A DNA stretch of 64,000 bases from assembly GCA_934699585.1 (NCBI GenBank), contig CAKUWY010000014.1, positions 1 through 64,000 of the forward strand, read 5' to 3'. The position numbers and the translations under genes are program-made. Shown piece by piece: positions 1 through 8,620 of the stretch. The notes below the pieces were generated by a model that ran no database searches, was not told the origin of the DNA, and saw only the letters and a list, made by a program, of their open reading frames with translations. Position 1 is the first letter of the stretch; every line of letters begins with the position of its first letter. The DNA is from an uncultured Fibrobacter sp. (GTDB lineage: Bacteria; Fibrobacterota; Fibrobacteria; Fibrobacterales; Fibrobacteraceae).

Positions 1-1458
1 CGCGTGGGCATCGAAGACGACTTCTTCCAGCTCGGAGGTGATTCCATTGCCACGATGGCGTTCCTCGCCGAAGTGAATTTAGACGATTTAACGGCAGCCG
101 ATATTTTTAACGGATGCAATATAAAAAACATTGCCAAAATCTACACGGACAAGATGGAAAAGCGAAAAGGCGTGTCTGCAGAAGAATACGAGATGAACGC
201 CCGGAAAAACGCTTATCCGCTGTTTGACATTCAGACCTCCTTTGTTGATGTGCAACTCAATAGCCCTAAGCACCCTGTATTCAATATCACCGCATGCTAT
301 ACATTCGAAGATGTTTCTATAGCCCAAAAGGTGGCTGATGCCCTTAATAAGGTCATTGATTCCAGCCCAATCTTCTCTACCGTTTTCACTTTTGACGAAA
401 ACAGCAATCTTGTTGAAAAATACAACAAGGACTTACATTCAGATGTCGAAGTTGAAAAAACGACCGAAGATGAATTCGTCGGAATCAAGAAAGAATTCCT
501 CTCTCATTTCAAGAAGATTCTAAACGCCCCGTTGTATCGCTGCGGTATATATGTCACTGAGAAATGTGGCTACCTAATGGTTCTATTCCATCATGGAATC
601 ATTGATGGCATGGGTGTGCAGGTATTTCTCCAAAGGTTTGCGGCTGCTTATGCAGGCGACCCCTTGCCCATGGATACTTTTTATTCTTGCCTTGCCAGGG
701 AGGTAGAGACCAAAGAAAGCGAAGCCTACCGCGAAGCAGAAAAATACATGAAGGCCACCTACGGTTCCTCCGAATGGAGCGTCAACTTAGATGTCGACAA
801 GACTGATGGAATTAACGAAATGGGGATAAGTTTTTGCCCGGTTTCTTTGACCAGAGAGCAGATGGATGCTTTTGAAAGGAGGACTTCTATAACAAGGAAT
901 CAGCTTTTTGAAGCGGTGCTCTTGACTGCTATGGGTAAACTGAACGGCAAAAAGAACGTGATGATGTCCATGGCTTTCCACAACCGCGTGGATTACATAA
1001 CAAAGAACGCTCTTGGAGTTATGATTAGAAAAGTTCCGGCTGCACTGAACCTTGACAAGTACAAGAATGCCGAAGAAATGTTCAAAAGTTTGCAACAACA
1101 AGCTATGAACACTATTCGCCACTGCATATACGAATGGGTCATACCTCACGAGAGCCCTGTGGTGAATGATTACATCACCATGGCATACGAAACATCTGAC
1201 ATCACGGATGGAGGTCCCATGAAAAAGATAGGGTTACAACCCTACCCATGTATGACAGATGATTCTTATGCGCCGGTACGTATGTTTTTACAGGTGATGG
1301 ACACTCCCAAAGGCATTAACCCGCTCCTTGTGTACTCAAAACAATTCTATTCCGAAGAGATTATTGAACGATTCGCAAAAACCATCTCTGAAGTAACCAT
1401 GAAGCTTATTAATGCAGAATCCATGAAGGATTTAAGCATCGATGAGTTGTATGGATAA
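1..1458 (+). CDS. Nonribosomal peptide synthetase, C-terminal part (carrier + condensation domains), truncated at window edge
   Basis: The reading frame is open from base 1, so the 485 residues seen are only the C-terminus of a larger protein. Residues 1-50 form a peptidyl-carrier domain with the phosphopantetheine-attachment motif LGGDS (Ser at about residue 15). The rest is a condensation-type domain with an intact HHxxxDG catalytic motif (HHGIIDG, about residues 197-203). In NRPS logic the carrier holds an amino acid or peptide as a thioester and the C domain makes an amide or ester bond, or releases the product. The protein ends with the C domain: there is no thioesterase or reductase, so terminal condensation may be the release step (inference). 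The next gene, an ABC exporter, starts 6 bases downstream, so synthesis and export look coupled. The adenylation domains that would define substrates lie outside the window. Confidence 0.9.
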   Translation, partial: RVGIEDDFFQLGGDSIATMAFLAEVNLDDLTAADIFNGCNIKNIAKIYTDKMEKRKGVSAEEYEMNARKNAYPLFDIQTSFVDVQLNSPKHPVFNITACYTFEDVSIAQKVADALNKVIDSSPIFSTVFTFDENSNLVEKYNKDLHSDVEVEKTTEDEFVGIKKEFLSHFKKILNAPLYRCGIYVTEKCGYLMVLFHHGIIDGMGVQVFLQRFAAAYAGDPLPMDTFYSCLAREVETKESEAYREAEKYMKATYGSSEWSVNLDVDKTDGINEMGISFCPVSLTREQMDAFERRTSITRNQLFEAVLLTAMGKLNGKKNVMMSMAFHNRVDYITKNALGVMIRKVPAALNLDKYKNAEEMFKSLQQQAMNTIRHCIYEWVIPHESPVVNDYITMAYETSDITDGGPMKKIGLQPYPCMTDDSYAPVRMFLQVMDTPKGINPLLVYSKQFYSEEIIERFAKTISEVTMKLINAESMKDLSIDELYG

Positions 1459-1464
1459 AGACAT

Positions 1465-3201
1465 ATGTTTAGATTGCTAAAAAGGCATGTAAGCAAATAC
1501 ACTGTCAAAATAGTTTTGAATATCATCTTGGTTTGCGCCCAGATGATTATTCAGATATATTTCCTTGCCCACGAGATGAAGGCCATTATCGACTGTGGCG
1601 TTGCCGAAGGTAATATGGAAGCAATTGCCCAATCGGGGTTGCGAATGGTGCTTTTTTCCGTTGCCACGGCGGTATTAGCCCTATTCGCCTCTTATTTCAG
1701 TTCCTCTATCACCGCTGGAATAACAGGCGACTTGAGGGAATCTTGCTATAAAAAAGTGTTGGGCATGACACCACAAGATTTTTCCAGTTTCGGCGAATCT
1801 ACCCTCCTTACAAGGACCATGGCGGACGCTACACAGATACAGATTCTCATCATCAATTTTATGCGATCTTCGCTGATGGTGCCTATTGTCATTGTGATCC
1901 TCTTGATATCTGTTTTTCTCATGAACAAGACGATTTTCGAAATCATATTCGTAGTATTCGTTTGTTCCATACTCTTTTTGACAATCATGGGAGCAAAATC
2001 CAAACCTTTCTTCAACAAGCTTCAAAAGCAGTTGGACCGTTTGAATTTACTTGTCAAGGAAAAAATCACTGGTGCGAGGACCATCAGAAGCTTTGGCAAC
2101 CAGGAATTCGAAGAGGCTAAATTGGAAAAAGAGATCCAGGGCGCCTACGACATGGCTATAGCTGCAAACAACCGGATTAACTTCCTTTCACCGGTTGCTA
2201 TGATTATCATGAACTGGATGGTCGTTATCATTTATAACGTAGGTAGCAATCAACTGAAGTTAGGCCTTGCCTCTATAAGTGACATGCTCGTAATATTCCA
2301 ATACGTGACGTATTTCATCACGACACTTGCCGTCATCCCCATGCTTCTCAACTTAATCCCGAAGGTTGTCGTTTCGAGCGAACGCATCAACGATTTGCTT
2401 GATTACGAACCAAAGGTAAAATACACGGGAAGTGGCGAACCTCGCGTAACCGAAGGCGAAATTGAGTTTCAGAATGTGTCTTTTGGTTATGACGAAGGCT
2501 CTAGAACCATTGCGGGAATCTCATTCGTAGCAAAGAAGGGAAAAACGACCGCTTTCATCGGAGCAACAGGCAGTGGCAAATCCACCCTCATGAATCTCGC
2601 CTTAGGATTCTTCCATCCCAATTCAGGAAAAATCCTCATAGACGGAATTTCATATGAAGACATTGATATTGATGCCCTTAAAAAGCATTTTTCGTACGCT
2701 TCCCAAAGTGCTTCGGTATTTCAGGATACCGCTTACAAGAATATAGCCATGTATGATGACTGCATTGACAGGAAAAGGGTTGAAGAAGCTTGTCGAGCCT
2801 CTTGTTTCGATGAGGTCATAGAAAAGATGCCTCAGGGAATTGAGACCATCATGGCACAAGGAGGGAAGAACATATCCGGCGGACAAAGACAGCGTCTTTC
2901 GCTTGCGAGGACTGTTGTGAGGAACGCCGAAGTATATATTTTTGACGACACGTTCTCTGCCTTGGACGCTTCAACTGAGCAAAAAGCCAGAAAGCGCATC
3001 AAGGAAATGCTTGCCGGAAAGACCGTCCTCATGGTCGCTCAGAAGATAAATACCATAAAGGATGCCGACCAGATTCTGGTTTTAGATCATGGTGCAATTG
3101 TCGGCAAAGGAACGCACAGCGAGCTCATGGAATCTTGCGATATTTATAAAGAAATATACGACACGCAGTGCTATCTGGATGGAAACAAGCAAAATGAGTG
3201 A
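1465..3201 (+). CDS. ABC exporter half-transporter, degenerate-site subunit
   Basis: 578-residue exporter of the type IV (B-family) fold: about six membrane segments in residues 1-310, then one nucleotide-binding domain. Walker A is GATGSGKST (about 366-374) and the signature ISGGQ (about 470) is canonical. The Walker B region reads IFDDTFSALD, with Asp where the catalytic Glu is usual, and the H-loop reads VAQKIN, with Gln in place of His. Those two substitutions are characteristic of the inactive-site subunit of heterodimeric exporters such as TM287/288. It follows the NRPS gene after 6 bases and overlaps the next ABC gene by 8 bases (ATGAGTGA), so the two half-transporters are translationally coupled and almost certainly heterodimerise to export the NRPS product. 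The substrate is inferred from context only. Confidence 0.93.
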   Translation: MFRLLKRHVSKYTVKIVLNIILVCAQMIIQIYFLAHEMKAIIDCGVAEGNMEAIAQSGLRMVLFSVATAVLALFASYFSSSITAGITGDLRESCYKKVLGMTPQDFSSFGESTLLTRTMADATQIQILIINFMRSSLMVPIVIVILLISVFLMNKTIFEIIFVVFVCSILFLTIMGAKSKPFFNKLQKQLDRLNLLVKEKITGARTIRSFGNQEFEEAKLEKEIQGAYDMAIAANNRINFLSPVAMIIMNWMVVIIYNVGSNQLKLGLASISDMLVIFQYVTYFITTLAVIPMLLNLIPKVVVSSERINDLLDYEPKVKYTGSGEPRVTEGEIEFQNVSFGYDEGSRTIAGISFVAKKGKTTAFIGATGSGKSTLMNLALGFFHPNSGKILIDGISYEDIDIDALKKHFSYASQSASVFQDTAYKNIAMYDDCIDRKRVEEACRASCFDEVIEKMPQGIETIMAQGGKNISGGQRQRLSLARTVVRNAEVYIFDDTFSALDASTEQKARKRIKEMLAGKTVLMVAQKINTIKDADQILVLDHGAIVGKGTHSELMESCDIYKEIYDTQCYLDGNKQNE

Positions 3202-4942
3202 AAAGAAGTCAAATAATCGACAAAAGGTAGTCCGACGGATATTATCGGATCTTCGTGATAGGAAAAAACGGATTTTTGCTATGGTTCTTATTATTTCCAT
3301 TGCAAAAATATGCCTTTCTCTCGCGCCTCTCATTGCTGGAAAGATAACAGACTATCTCAGTCGTGTGGTTAAAGACGGAACCATCGATGAAAACTGGTTT
3401 TTAAAGCAATGTGCCTTGCTTGCTTTCTTATACTTTTGGGGCCACGCGATGGATGTCTTTGTAACCAAAAATATGGTGAATATCTCGCAGGGCTATATTC
3501 GCAAGCTTCGCAACAGAGCCCAAAGAAAACTGAATCGTCTGAACATTTCTTATTTGGACAACCATCCCATTGGCGATATACTGTCGCGCGTTACCAACGA
3601 CATGGTCACCTTCGCTAACGGTTTCGAACTCACCATTCCATCGCTTGTTGGACAGGTAACCCTATTGGTTAGCTTGTTCGCCGTTATGTTTTATTCAAAT
3701 TGGATGCTCACGTTGATTTATCTGATTCTCTTTCCACTGGGAATGGTTTCAATGAGAGCAATTACCAAGCGAACCAATGGATTGTTCAAAAAACAGAACG
3801 CCATCATCGGTGAAATGAACGGACTCGTTACTGACACGTATTCTAACCATACGCAAATGAAGGCCTTTTGCTGCGAAAGCGAAAAAAAGGAATCATTTGA
3901 TGCTCTTAACAAGAAATTCAAAAGAACCTATGTCAGAAGCAGAACCCTTTCCGGCCTAGTTATTCCTCTTTCCATATTCATGAACAATGGAGCCTATGTG
4001 GCCCTTTGTGTCATGGGAGGCATTTTACTTATACATGGGAACCTCACCATAGGAGGTTTCCTCGCCTTTATTTTCTATGGCAACATGGTTGGAATTCCCA
4101 TGACTTCCATCTCCAACTCCATCAACAACATTCAGAACGCGTTTTCTGCGGCTTCTAGAGTGTACGATTTTATTGATGAAGAGGAAATGCCCGAAGAAAT
4201 TGGTACTACAGCCATTGACAATGCGAAGGGCGATGTGAAATTCTCAAACGTTCGGTTCGGGTACATTCCCTCCAAGATTTTGATGAACAACGTTTCGTTT
4301 TTTGCTCCACAGGGAAGTTTTTCGGCAATAGTAGGGCCCTCTGGAGCCGGAAAAACAACTCTTGTAAATTTGCTCCTACGTTTTTACGAAATAAACGGTG
4401 GAACGATTTCCCTAGATGGTGTAGACACAAAGACCATGTCCAAATCTAATTTACGAAGAAATTTTGGAATGGTATTGCAAGACACCTGGATATTTGATGG
4501 GACCATAGCCGAAAACATCCGTTACGGAAAACAAGACGCAACGATGGACGAGGTCATTGAAGCGGCAACGAAGGCTCAGTGCCATGATTTCATCAGCCGT
4601 CTGGCAGCTGGGTACGAGACGCATATTAGCGAAGAACACTCGGAGCTTTCTTCGGGCGAAAAACAGCTTATAGCCATTGCACGAACCATCCTTTCAAACC
4701 CACAAATACTGATTCTCGACGAAGCCACATCGCAAGTTGATACTAGAACCGAATTCAGGATTGTCAAAGCCATGGAACAGCTGACAAAGGGAAGAACGAC
4801 TTTTATGATTGCCCATAGACTATTCACCATCAGGAACGCTGACCAGATTATGTACATGGAAAACGGCGACATCCTCGAAGTCGGCAATCACGAAAAATTG
4901 ATAAGCTTGAACGGACGGTACGCCGCCTTGTACAATTCTTAA
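3194..4942 (+). CDS. ABC exporter half-transporter, catalytically complete subunit
   Basis: 582 residues starting MSEKKS. The frame is open further upstream, but the ATG at 3194 overlaps the upstream stop and gives a normal N-terminus. Six predicted membrane segments precede a nucleotide-binding domain with Walker A GPSGAGKTT (about residue 381), Walker B plus catalytic Glu in ILILDEATSQVD, and an H-loop His in IAHRL. Its signature is non-canonical (LSSGEKQ instead of LSGGQ), which complements the preceding subunit: that one has a good signature but lacks the catalytic Glu and His. Together they build one competent and one degenerate ATP site. It is the last gene of the NRPS-export operon and ends 13 bases from the convergent glycosyltransferase gene at 4956. 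Confidence 0.93.
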   Translation: MSEKKSNNRQKVVRRILSDLRDRKKRIFAMVLIISIAKICLSLAPLIAGKITDYLSRVVKDGTIDENWFLKQCALLAFLYFWGHAMDVFVTKNMVNISQGYIRKLRNRAQRKLNRLNISYLDNHPIGDILSRVTNDMVTFANGFELTIPSLVGQVTLLVSLFAVMFYSNWMLTLIYLILFPLGMVSMRAITKRTNGLFKKQNAIIGEMNGLVTDTYSNHTQMKAFCCESEKKESFDALNKKFKRTYVRSRTLSGLVIPLSIFMNNGAYVALCVMGGILLIHGNLTIGGFLAFIFYGNMVGIPMTSISNSINNIQNAFSAASRVYDFIDEEEMPEEIGTTAIDNAKGDVKFSNVRFGYIPSKILMNNVSFFAPQGSFSAIVGPSGAGKTTLVNLLLRFYEINGGTISLDGVDTKTMSKSNLRRNFGMVLQDTWIFDGTIAENIRYGKQDATMDEVIEAATKAQCHDFISRLAAGYETHISEEHSELSSGEKQLIAIARTILSNPQILILDEATSQVDTRTEFRIVKAMEQLTKGRTTFMIAHRLFTIRNADQIMYMENGDILEVGNHEKLISLNGRYAALYNS

Positions 4943-4955
4943 AACACGGACAGGT

Positions 4956-5966
4956 TTAAAGAACCCTTCCCAAAGCCCTAAGGGGCAGCAGCAGAATGGG
5001 CGCATGTTTGTAAATCCAGGCGAGCGACTTGGCAAAAGCGTAGCTGCGGATAATGTAGGCGCCACCGGCACCCACCTTGCGGGTCTGGAATTCAAACTCT
5101 TCCTTGGCGTGGGCAATCACGTCGTCGTAGTATTCGTTGATAGTGATGCTCTTGTCGGCATTGACCTTCACCGGAATGTTCTTCAGGTCGGTGTAGAAGT
5201 CCTTGCGCAAAATTTTGGGCAAGAACAGGTCCATGCTGGCTGGCACCTTGTGGCCGCGGGTATCGATGATTCGCGAACCGAAGAAGTGCAGCACCTTTGC
5301 GGTGGGCAAGAAACGGTTGCCGTAAGCCAGCTGGCAGTTCCAGCCACCGGGCATTTTCTTGGTGATGTAATTAAACTTGAAATTCGTTTCGGCGAGGCTC
5401 GCCATGTCGTAGGGGAAATTCTTGGAAACACAATAGAGCCACAACTCGTGCCAGGTTTCGAAGAATTTGCGTGCTTCGGGAGTGTCTGCGGCAAACATCA
5501 CGCCCCCGTTGAAAATCTCGTCATTCAGGATCGGCGAAAAGCCCATCATCTTGGCGTTGTTCAAGACCTTCTTGCGGTTAATCGCCTTCGAAAGGTTGGT
5601 GTGGAAATCTAGCACTGCGTAAATGCCGCCCTTCCATTCTTCAGGAATCGAGAGGTCACCCACGATGGCGATGTCGGAATCCATGTACAGAAAATCGCCG
5701 TCAACCACATTGCGCATGACCGTCTTGAGGTAACGGGAACGGAGCATGGGCGTGAACTTCTCGTCGAGGGTCAGAACCTTCAGTTCATCCACCGTCTCCT
5801 TCAAAACGGCACGGGGGCCAACCAGCGTTTCGGCCGTCTTGTCGTCGGTCAAAAGCGTCACGAAGGCGCCCGGGTTATGCACTCGAAGCGAAGCAATCGC
5901 CACCAGCGTCTGTTCGCAGAAAAAATCCTTCGGGGAACTGGTCAGAACAAAAAGGTATTTGGTCAT
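4956..5966 (-). CDS. Nucleotide-sugar glycosyltransferase (GT-A, DxD motif)
   Basis: 336 residues from the ATG at 5966. A GTG nine bases earlier lies inside the GGGGAG ribosome-binding site and is rejected. The N-terminus (YLFVLTSSP...ASLRV) and a DSD motif in YMDSDIA (about 96-98) fit a GT-A-fold transferase of GT8-like type, which binds the UDP- or GDP-sugar through a metal held by the DxD. There is no signal peptide, so action is cytoplasmic, on a lipid-linked glycan precursor. It is the last gene of a five-gene minus-strand operon with LicC-, LicD- and flippase-like genes, which points to a modified surface polysaccharide or teichoic-acid-like polymer. Donor and acceptor cannot be read from the sequence. 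Confidence 0.8.
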   Translation of the reverse strand: MTKYLFVLTSSPKDFFCEQTLVAIASLRVHNPGAFVTLLTDDKTAETLVGPRAVLKETVDELKVLTLDEKFTPMLRSRYLKTVMRNVVDGDFLYMDSDIAIVGDLSIPEEWKGGIYAVLDFHTNLSKAINRKKVLNNAKMMGFSPILNDEIFNGGVMFAADTPEARKFFETWHELWLYCVSKNFPYDMASLAETNFKFNYITKKMPGGWNCQLAYGNRFLPTAKVLHFFGSRIIDTRGHKVPASMDLFLPKILRKDFYTDLKNIPVKVNADKSITINEYYDDVIAHAKEEFEFQTRKVGAGGAYIIRSYAFAKSLAWIYKHAPILLLPLRALGRVL

Positions 5967-5991
5967 GGGCAACACTCCCCGTCAAAGTTTG

Positions 5992-6720
5992 CTAATCCAG
6001 CGGAATCGTGGACTTTGCGTTTTCAAAATCTTCAACCGTATCGAGTTCGCAGGAGAAGTAGTCCGACGCATCCCACACGGTGTAGGTATGACCCTGCGGA
6101 ATTAGGCGTTCAAAGGCCAGCTCGTAGAACGTGTTTTCCAGGTGTTCCACGTTCATCATCTTTTCAAGTTCGGCATAGAGGGCGGTAGAATAGGCCGCAC
6201 CGATCTTTTCGATGCCGAGGCTCTCGCCTGCGGCAGCCTTCGGGGAACACGTCTTGCTGATTTCAGAAATGTTTCCGTCGGCACCCAGGACCACCTTCAT
6301 TTCTTCTTCGCCCAGCTCATGGCGAATGAGCGTGAGCACGTTCGCGGACTTGGAAGCAAGCACGTTCTTTACAATCTGCGGGTCGTAAAGCAGGTCACTG
6401 TCGAGTAGCAGGAATTCCTTGCCCGCGACAGCCTGGCCTGCAAGCCACAGCGAGTAGATGTTGTTCGTGGAATCGTAGAGCGCGTTGTGGATGAAGGTCA
6501 CGCGAATGGAATCGCCGTAATGGCTTTTCACGAAATCTTCAATCATATGGTTCAGGTAACCCGTCACAATCACGAAATCGCGTACACCTGACGCCATGAT
6601 TGCGTCCATGGAACGTTCCAAAAGGGAACGGCCTTTCACGTCCAAGAGGCACTTAGGCGTATTGTCTGTAAGCGGGCGCAAGCGCTTTGCCATGCCGGCA
6701 GCAAGAATCACGGCAATCAT
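5992..6720 (-). CDS. LicC-like CTP:phosphoalkanolamine cytidylyltransferase
   Basis: 242 residues starting MIAVILAAGMAKRLRPLTD, the nucleotide-binding signature of sugar-1-phosphate and phosphocholine nucleotidyltransferases. An LLLDSDLL stretch near residue 105 supplies the metal-binding Asp. Size and the TGYL and STNNIYSL segments fit LicC-type CTP:phosphocholine cytidylyltransferases. The ATG at 6720 overlaps the TGA of the aminotransferase (ATGA), giving tight translational coupling. In the lic pathway this enzyme makes the CDP-activated aminoalcohol that LicD transfers to a glycan, and licD lies two genes upstream. No choline kinase or choline transporter is visible, so the substrate may be phosphoethanolamine or another phosphorylated amine rather than phosphocholine (inference). 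Confidence 0.8.
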   Translation of the reverse strand: MIAVILAAGMAKRLRPLTDNTPKCLLDVKGRSLLERSMDAIMASGVRDFVIVTGYLNHMIEDFVKSHYGDSIRVTFIHNALYDSTNNIYSLWLAGQAVAGKEFLLLDSDLLYDPQIVKNVLASKSANVLTLIRHELGEEEMKVVLGADGNISEISKTCSPKAAAGESLGIEKIGAAYSTALYAELEKMMNVEHLENTFYELAFERLIPQGHTYTVWDASDYFSCELDTVEDFENAKSTIPLD

Positions 6721-7751
6721 ACGGCAGCACAACGCTTGATGGTGTCCACCACCACCTGAATTTGTTCCTTACGGCCCAAGGTAATGCGCAGGCAATCTTC
6801 CAGACCCTTGTCGCTCATGAACTTGATCTTGTAATCCTGCTCGGCCATGGCTTTCTGCAAGGCTTCCTTGATACGGGTCGGGTACTTGATCAGGATGAAG
6901 TTCGCAACGCTCTTGTACACCTTGAATCCCGGCAGATTGCCAAGTTCCTTCTTGAACAGCTGGCGGTCCCATTCCATTTCGTCGGCGACCTTGCGGTAGT
7001 GATCTTCGCTTTCGATGGCGGCCATGGCCACCGCTTCGCTAAAGCGGTTGTAGCCCAGGTACTTGTTAGCGTAGCTCAAGAAAGATTCGTGGCCCTTGCC
7101 CATGAAGCCAAAGCCCATACGCAGTCCCGGAAGTCCGAAGAACTTGGAAAGGGTGCGGGAAATAATCAGGTTCGAATACTTGTTCACGAGCGGAGCGATG
7201 TAGGCCGTATCGGTCGTGATAAAGGAAGCGTAGGCCTCGTCAATCAGCACCATGGTGTCGTTCGGAATGTTTTCCATGATGCGACCGATTTCGTCTGGTG
7301 TAAGGCTATTGCCCGTCGGGTTATTCGGTGAGGCGAGCAAGAGCATGCGCGGGTGAATCTTGTTGGTAAGCGCAATGACCTCGTCTACGTCATAGGCGAA
7401 GGTGTCTTCCTTTTCGTGGAGCGGATACATTTCAAAAGAACCGCCACATTCACCGGCGATGCGGTTGTAGTACCACCACGAAAATTCCGGAATCATGATG
7501 GTCTTGTTGTCGCCCTTCATCAGGTAGTAATGGACAGCGTTCTTCAAAATGTCTTCGCCACCGTAACCCAGCAGCACCTGTTCTTCGGGCACGTTGTAGA
7601 TTTCGCTAAGCTTTACCGAGAAGATACTTTTTTTGCCCTCGTCATAGATGCGGGTGTAGAAGCAGAGCAGTTCAGGGTCAAAATTCTTGACGGCATCCAG
7701 CACCTTCTGGGAAGGCTTGAAGTTGAATTCGTTTCTGTCCAAGTAGTTCAT
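6717..7751 (-). CDS. PLP-dependent HisC/CobD-like aminotransferase or phospho-amino-acid decarboxylase
   Basis: 344-residue fold-type I PLP enzyme of the HisC/CobD branch. Visible motifs are SPNNPTG (about 141-147), DEAY (171-174), and SRTLSKFFGLPGLRMGF with the Schiff-base Lys at about 203. A free-standing histidinol-phosphate aminotransferase would normally sit among his genes. This one is sandwiched between licD- and licC-like genes and overlaps the latter, so a role in making a phosphorylated amine for glycan decoration is more likely. Members of this branch are known to decarboxylate threonine phosphate (CobD) or serine phosphate, or to transaminate dihydroxyacetone phosphate. The 59-base gap to licD holds a small GGGG/CCCC hairpin just ahead of an AAAGG ribosome-binding site. 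Confidence 0.82.
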   Translation of the reverse strand: MNYLDRNEFNFKPSQKVLDAVKNFDPELLCFYTRIYDEGKKSIFSVKLSEIYNVPEEQVLLGYGGEDILKNAVHYYLMKGDNKTIMIPEFSWWYYNRIAGECGGSFEMYPLHEKEDTFAYDVDEVIALTNKIHPRMLLLASPNNPTGNSLTPDEIGRIMENIPNDTMVLIDEAYASFITTDTAYIAPLVNKYSNLIISRTLSKFFGLPGLRMGFGFMGKGHESFLSYANKYLGYNRFSEAVAMAAIESEDHYRKVADEMEWDRQLFKKELGNLPGFKVYKSVANFILIKYPTRIKEALQKAMAEQDYKIKFMSDKGLEDCLRITLGRKEQIQVVVDTIKRCAAV

Positions 7752-7810
7752 GTTTTACCTTTGTGGGGCTTATACCCCGATTCAAAACCTTTTTAAATAT
7801 ACGTTTTTCC

Positions 7811-8620
7811 TTATTTCCACCACACGTCAAGCCCGTGATTGTAGCGTTTTTCGACCGGCGGAAGCTGCATGTAGTCGCGGTAGAAGAGTGATAGGTAGTA
7901 ATCGTAATTCTTGTAACCGCTAAATTTGCGGTTTTCGAAGGGATAGTCCACCGTTTCCGCAATTTTTTTCAGGTCCAAAATGCGGTCGGTTTTGGTATCG
8001 AAGAAAAGGGTCGCTACATGGCCCGAATGGGCTGTGGGGTAGCGACGAATCACCCGTTCCACATAGCGGCAGAAGCGCTTCTTGCCCACGATGCAGGCAA
8101 CCGCATAGAAGAACCGCTTGTACAGAAGCGTCCAGGCATCGTAACCCTTCGACTTGAAGTCGGTGGTAATGGCAAGGGTAATCACGCGCAAGAAACTGCA
8201 GTAGAGAACGAACGCCTTTTCAAAGAAACTGGATTTCGGGAGTCCGTCCAGCGGGAAAATATCGACCCAGATTCCCATTTCGCCCTTGTGACGTTCCATC
8301 TTGACCGAAGTGCGGTTGTCGTAGGCCTTTGCAAACGGATAGAAATAGCCGTCGCAGGTGTCGTCGACCAGCGTGAGCCATTCCTTGTGGCCCGCCGTAT
8401 TCTTGTCTTTCAGGATGGCAATGAGCTTCTCGTAATCATCGCGCAACATGCAGATGTCAATGTCATCGTCCCAGGGAATGTAGCCCTTGTGGCGCACCGC
8501 CCCCAACAGCGTGCCGTAGGCTAGGCTATACTTCAGGTTATTTTCCTTGCAAATGCGGTCAATCTCGTCCAGAATGGACATCTGGATTTCACGACATTCC
8601 TGCTGTTCAATCTTCTTCAT
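7811..8620 (-). CDS. LicD family phosphotransferase
   Basis: 269 residues with the LicD signature: AYGTLLGAVRHKG (about 34-46) followed by IPWDDDIDICM (about 48-58), the Asp cluster of this nucleotidyltransferase-fold family. LicD proteins transfer phosphocholine or a similar phosphoalkanolamine from a CDP donor onto a sugar of a teichoic acid, LPS or capsule repeat. The ATG overlaps the stop of the upstream flippase gene (ATGA). With the LicC-like and PLP genes downstream, it forms a complete make-activate-transfer set. No signal peptide is seen; action is probably at the cytoplasmic face before flipping. Confidence 0.9.
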   Translation of the reverse strand: MKKIEQQECREIQMSILDEIDRICKENNLKYSLAYGTLLGAVRHKGYIPWDDDIDICMLRDDYEKLIAILKDKNTAGHKEWLTLVDDTCDGYFYPFAKAYDNRTSVKMERHKGEMGIWVDIFPLDGLPKSSFFEKAFVLYCSFLRVITLAITTDFKSKGYDAWTLLYKRFFYAVACIVGKKRFCRYVERVIRRYPTAHSGHVATLFFDTKTDRILDLKKIAETVDYPFENRKFSGYKNYDYYLSLFYRDYMQLPPVEKRYNHGLDVWWK

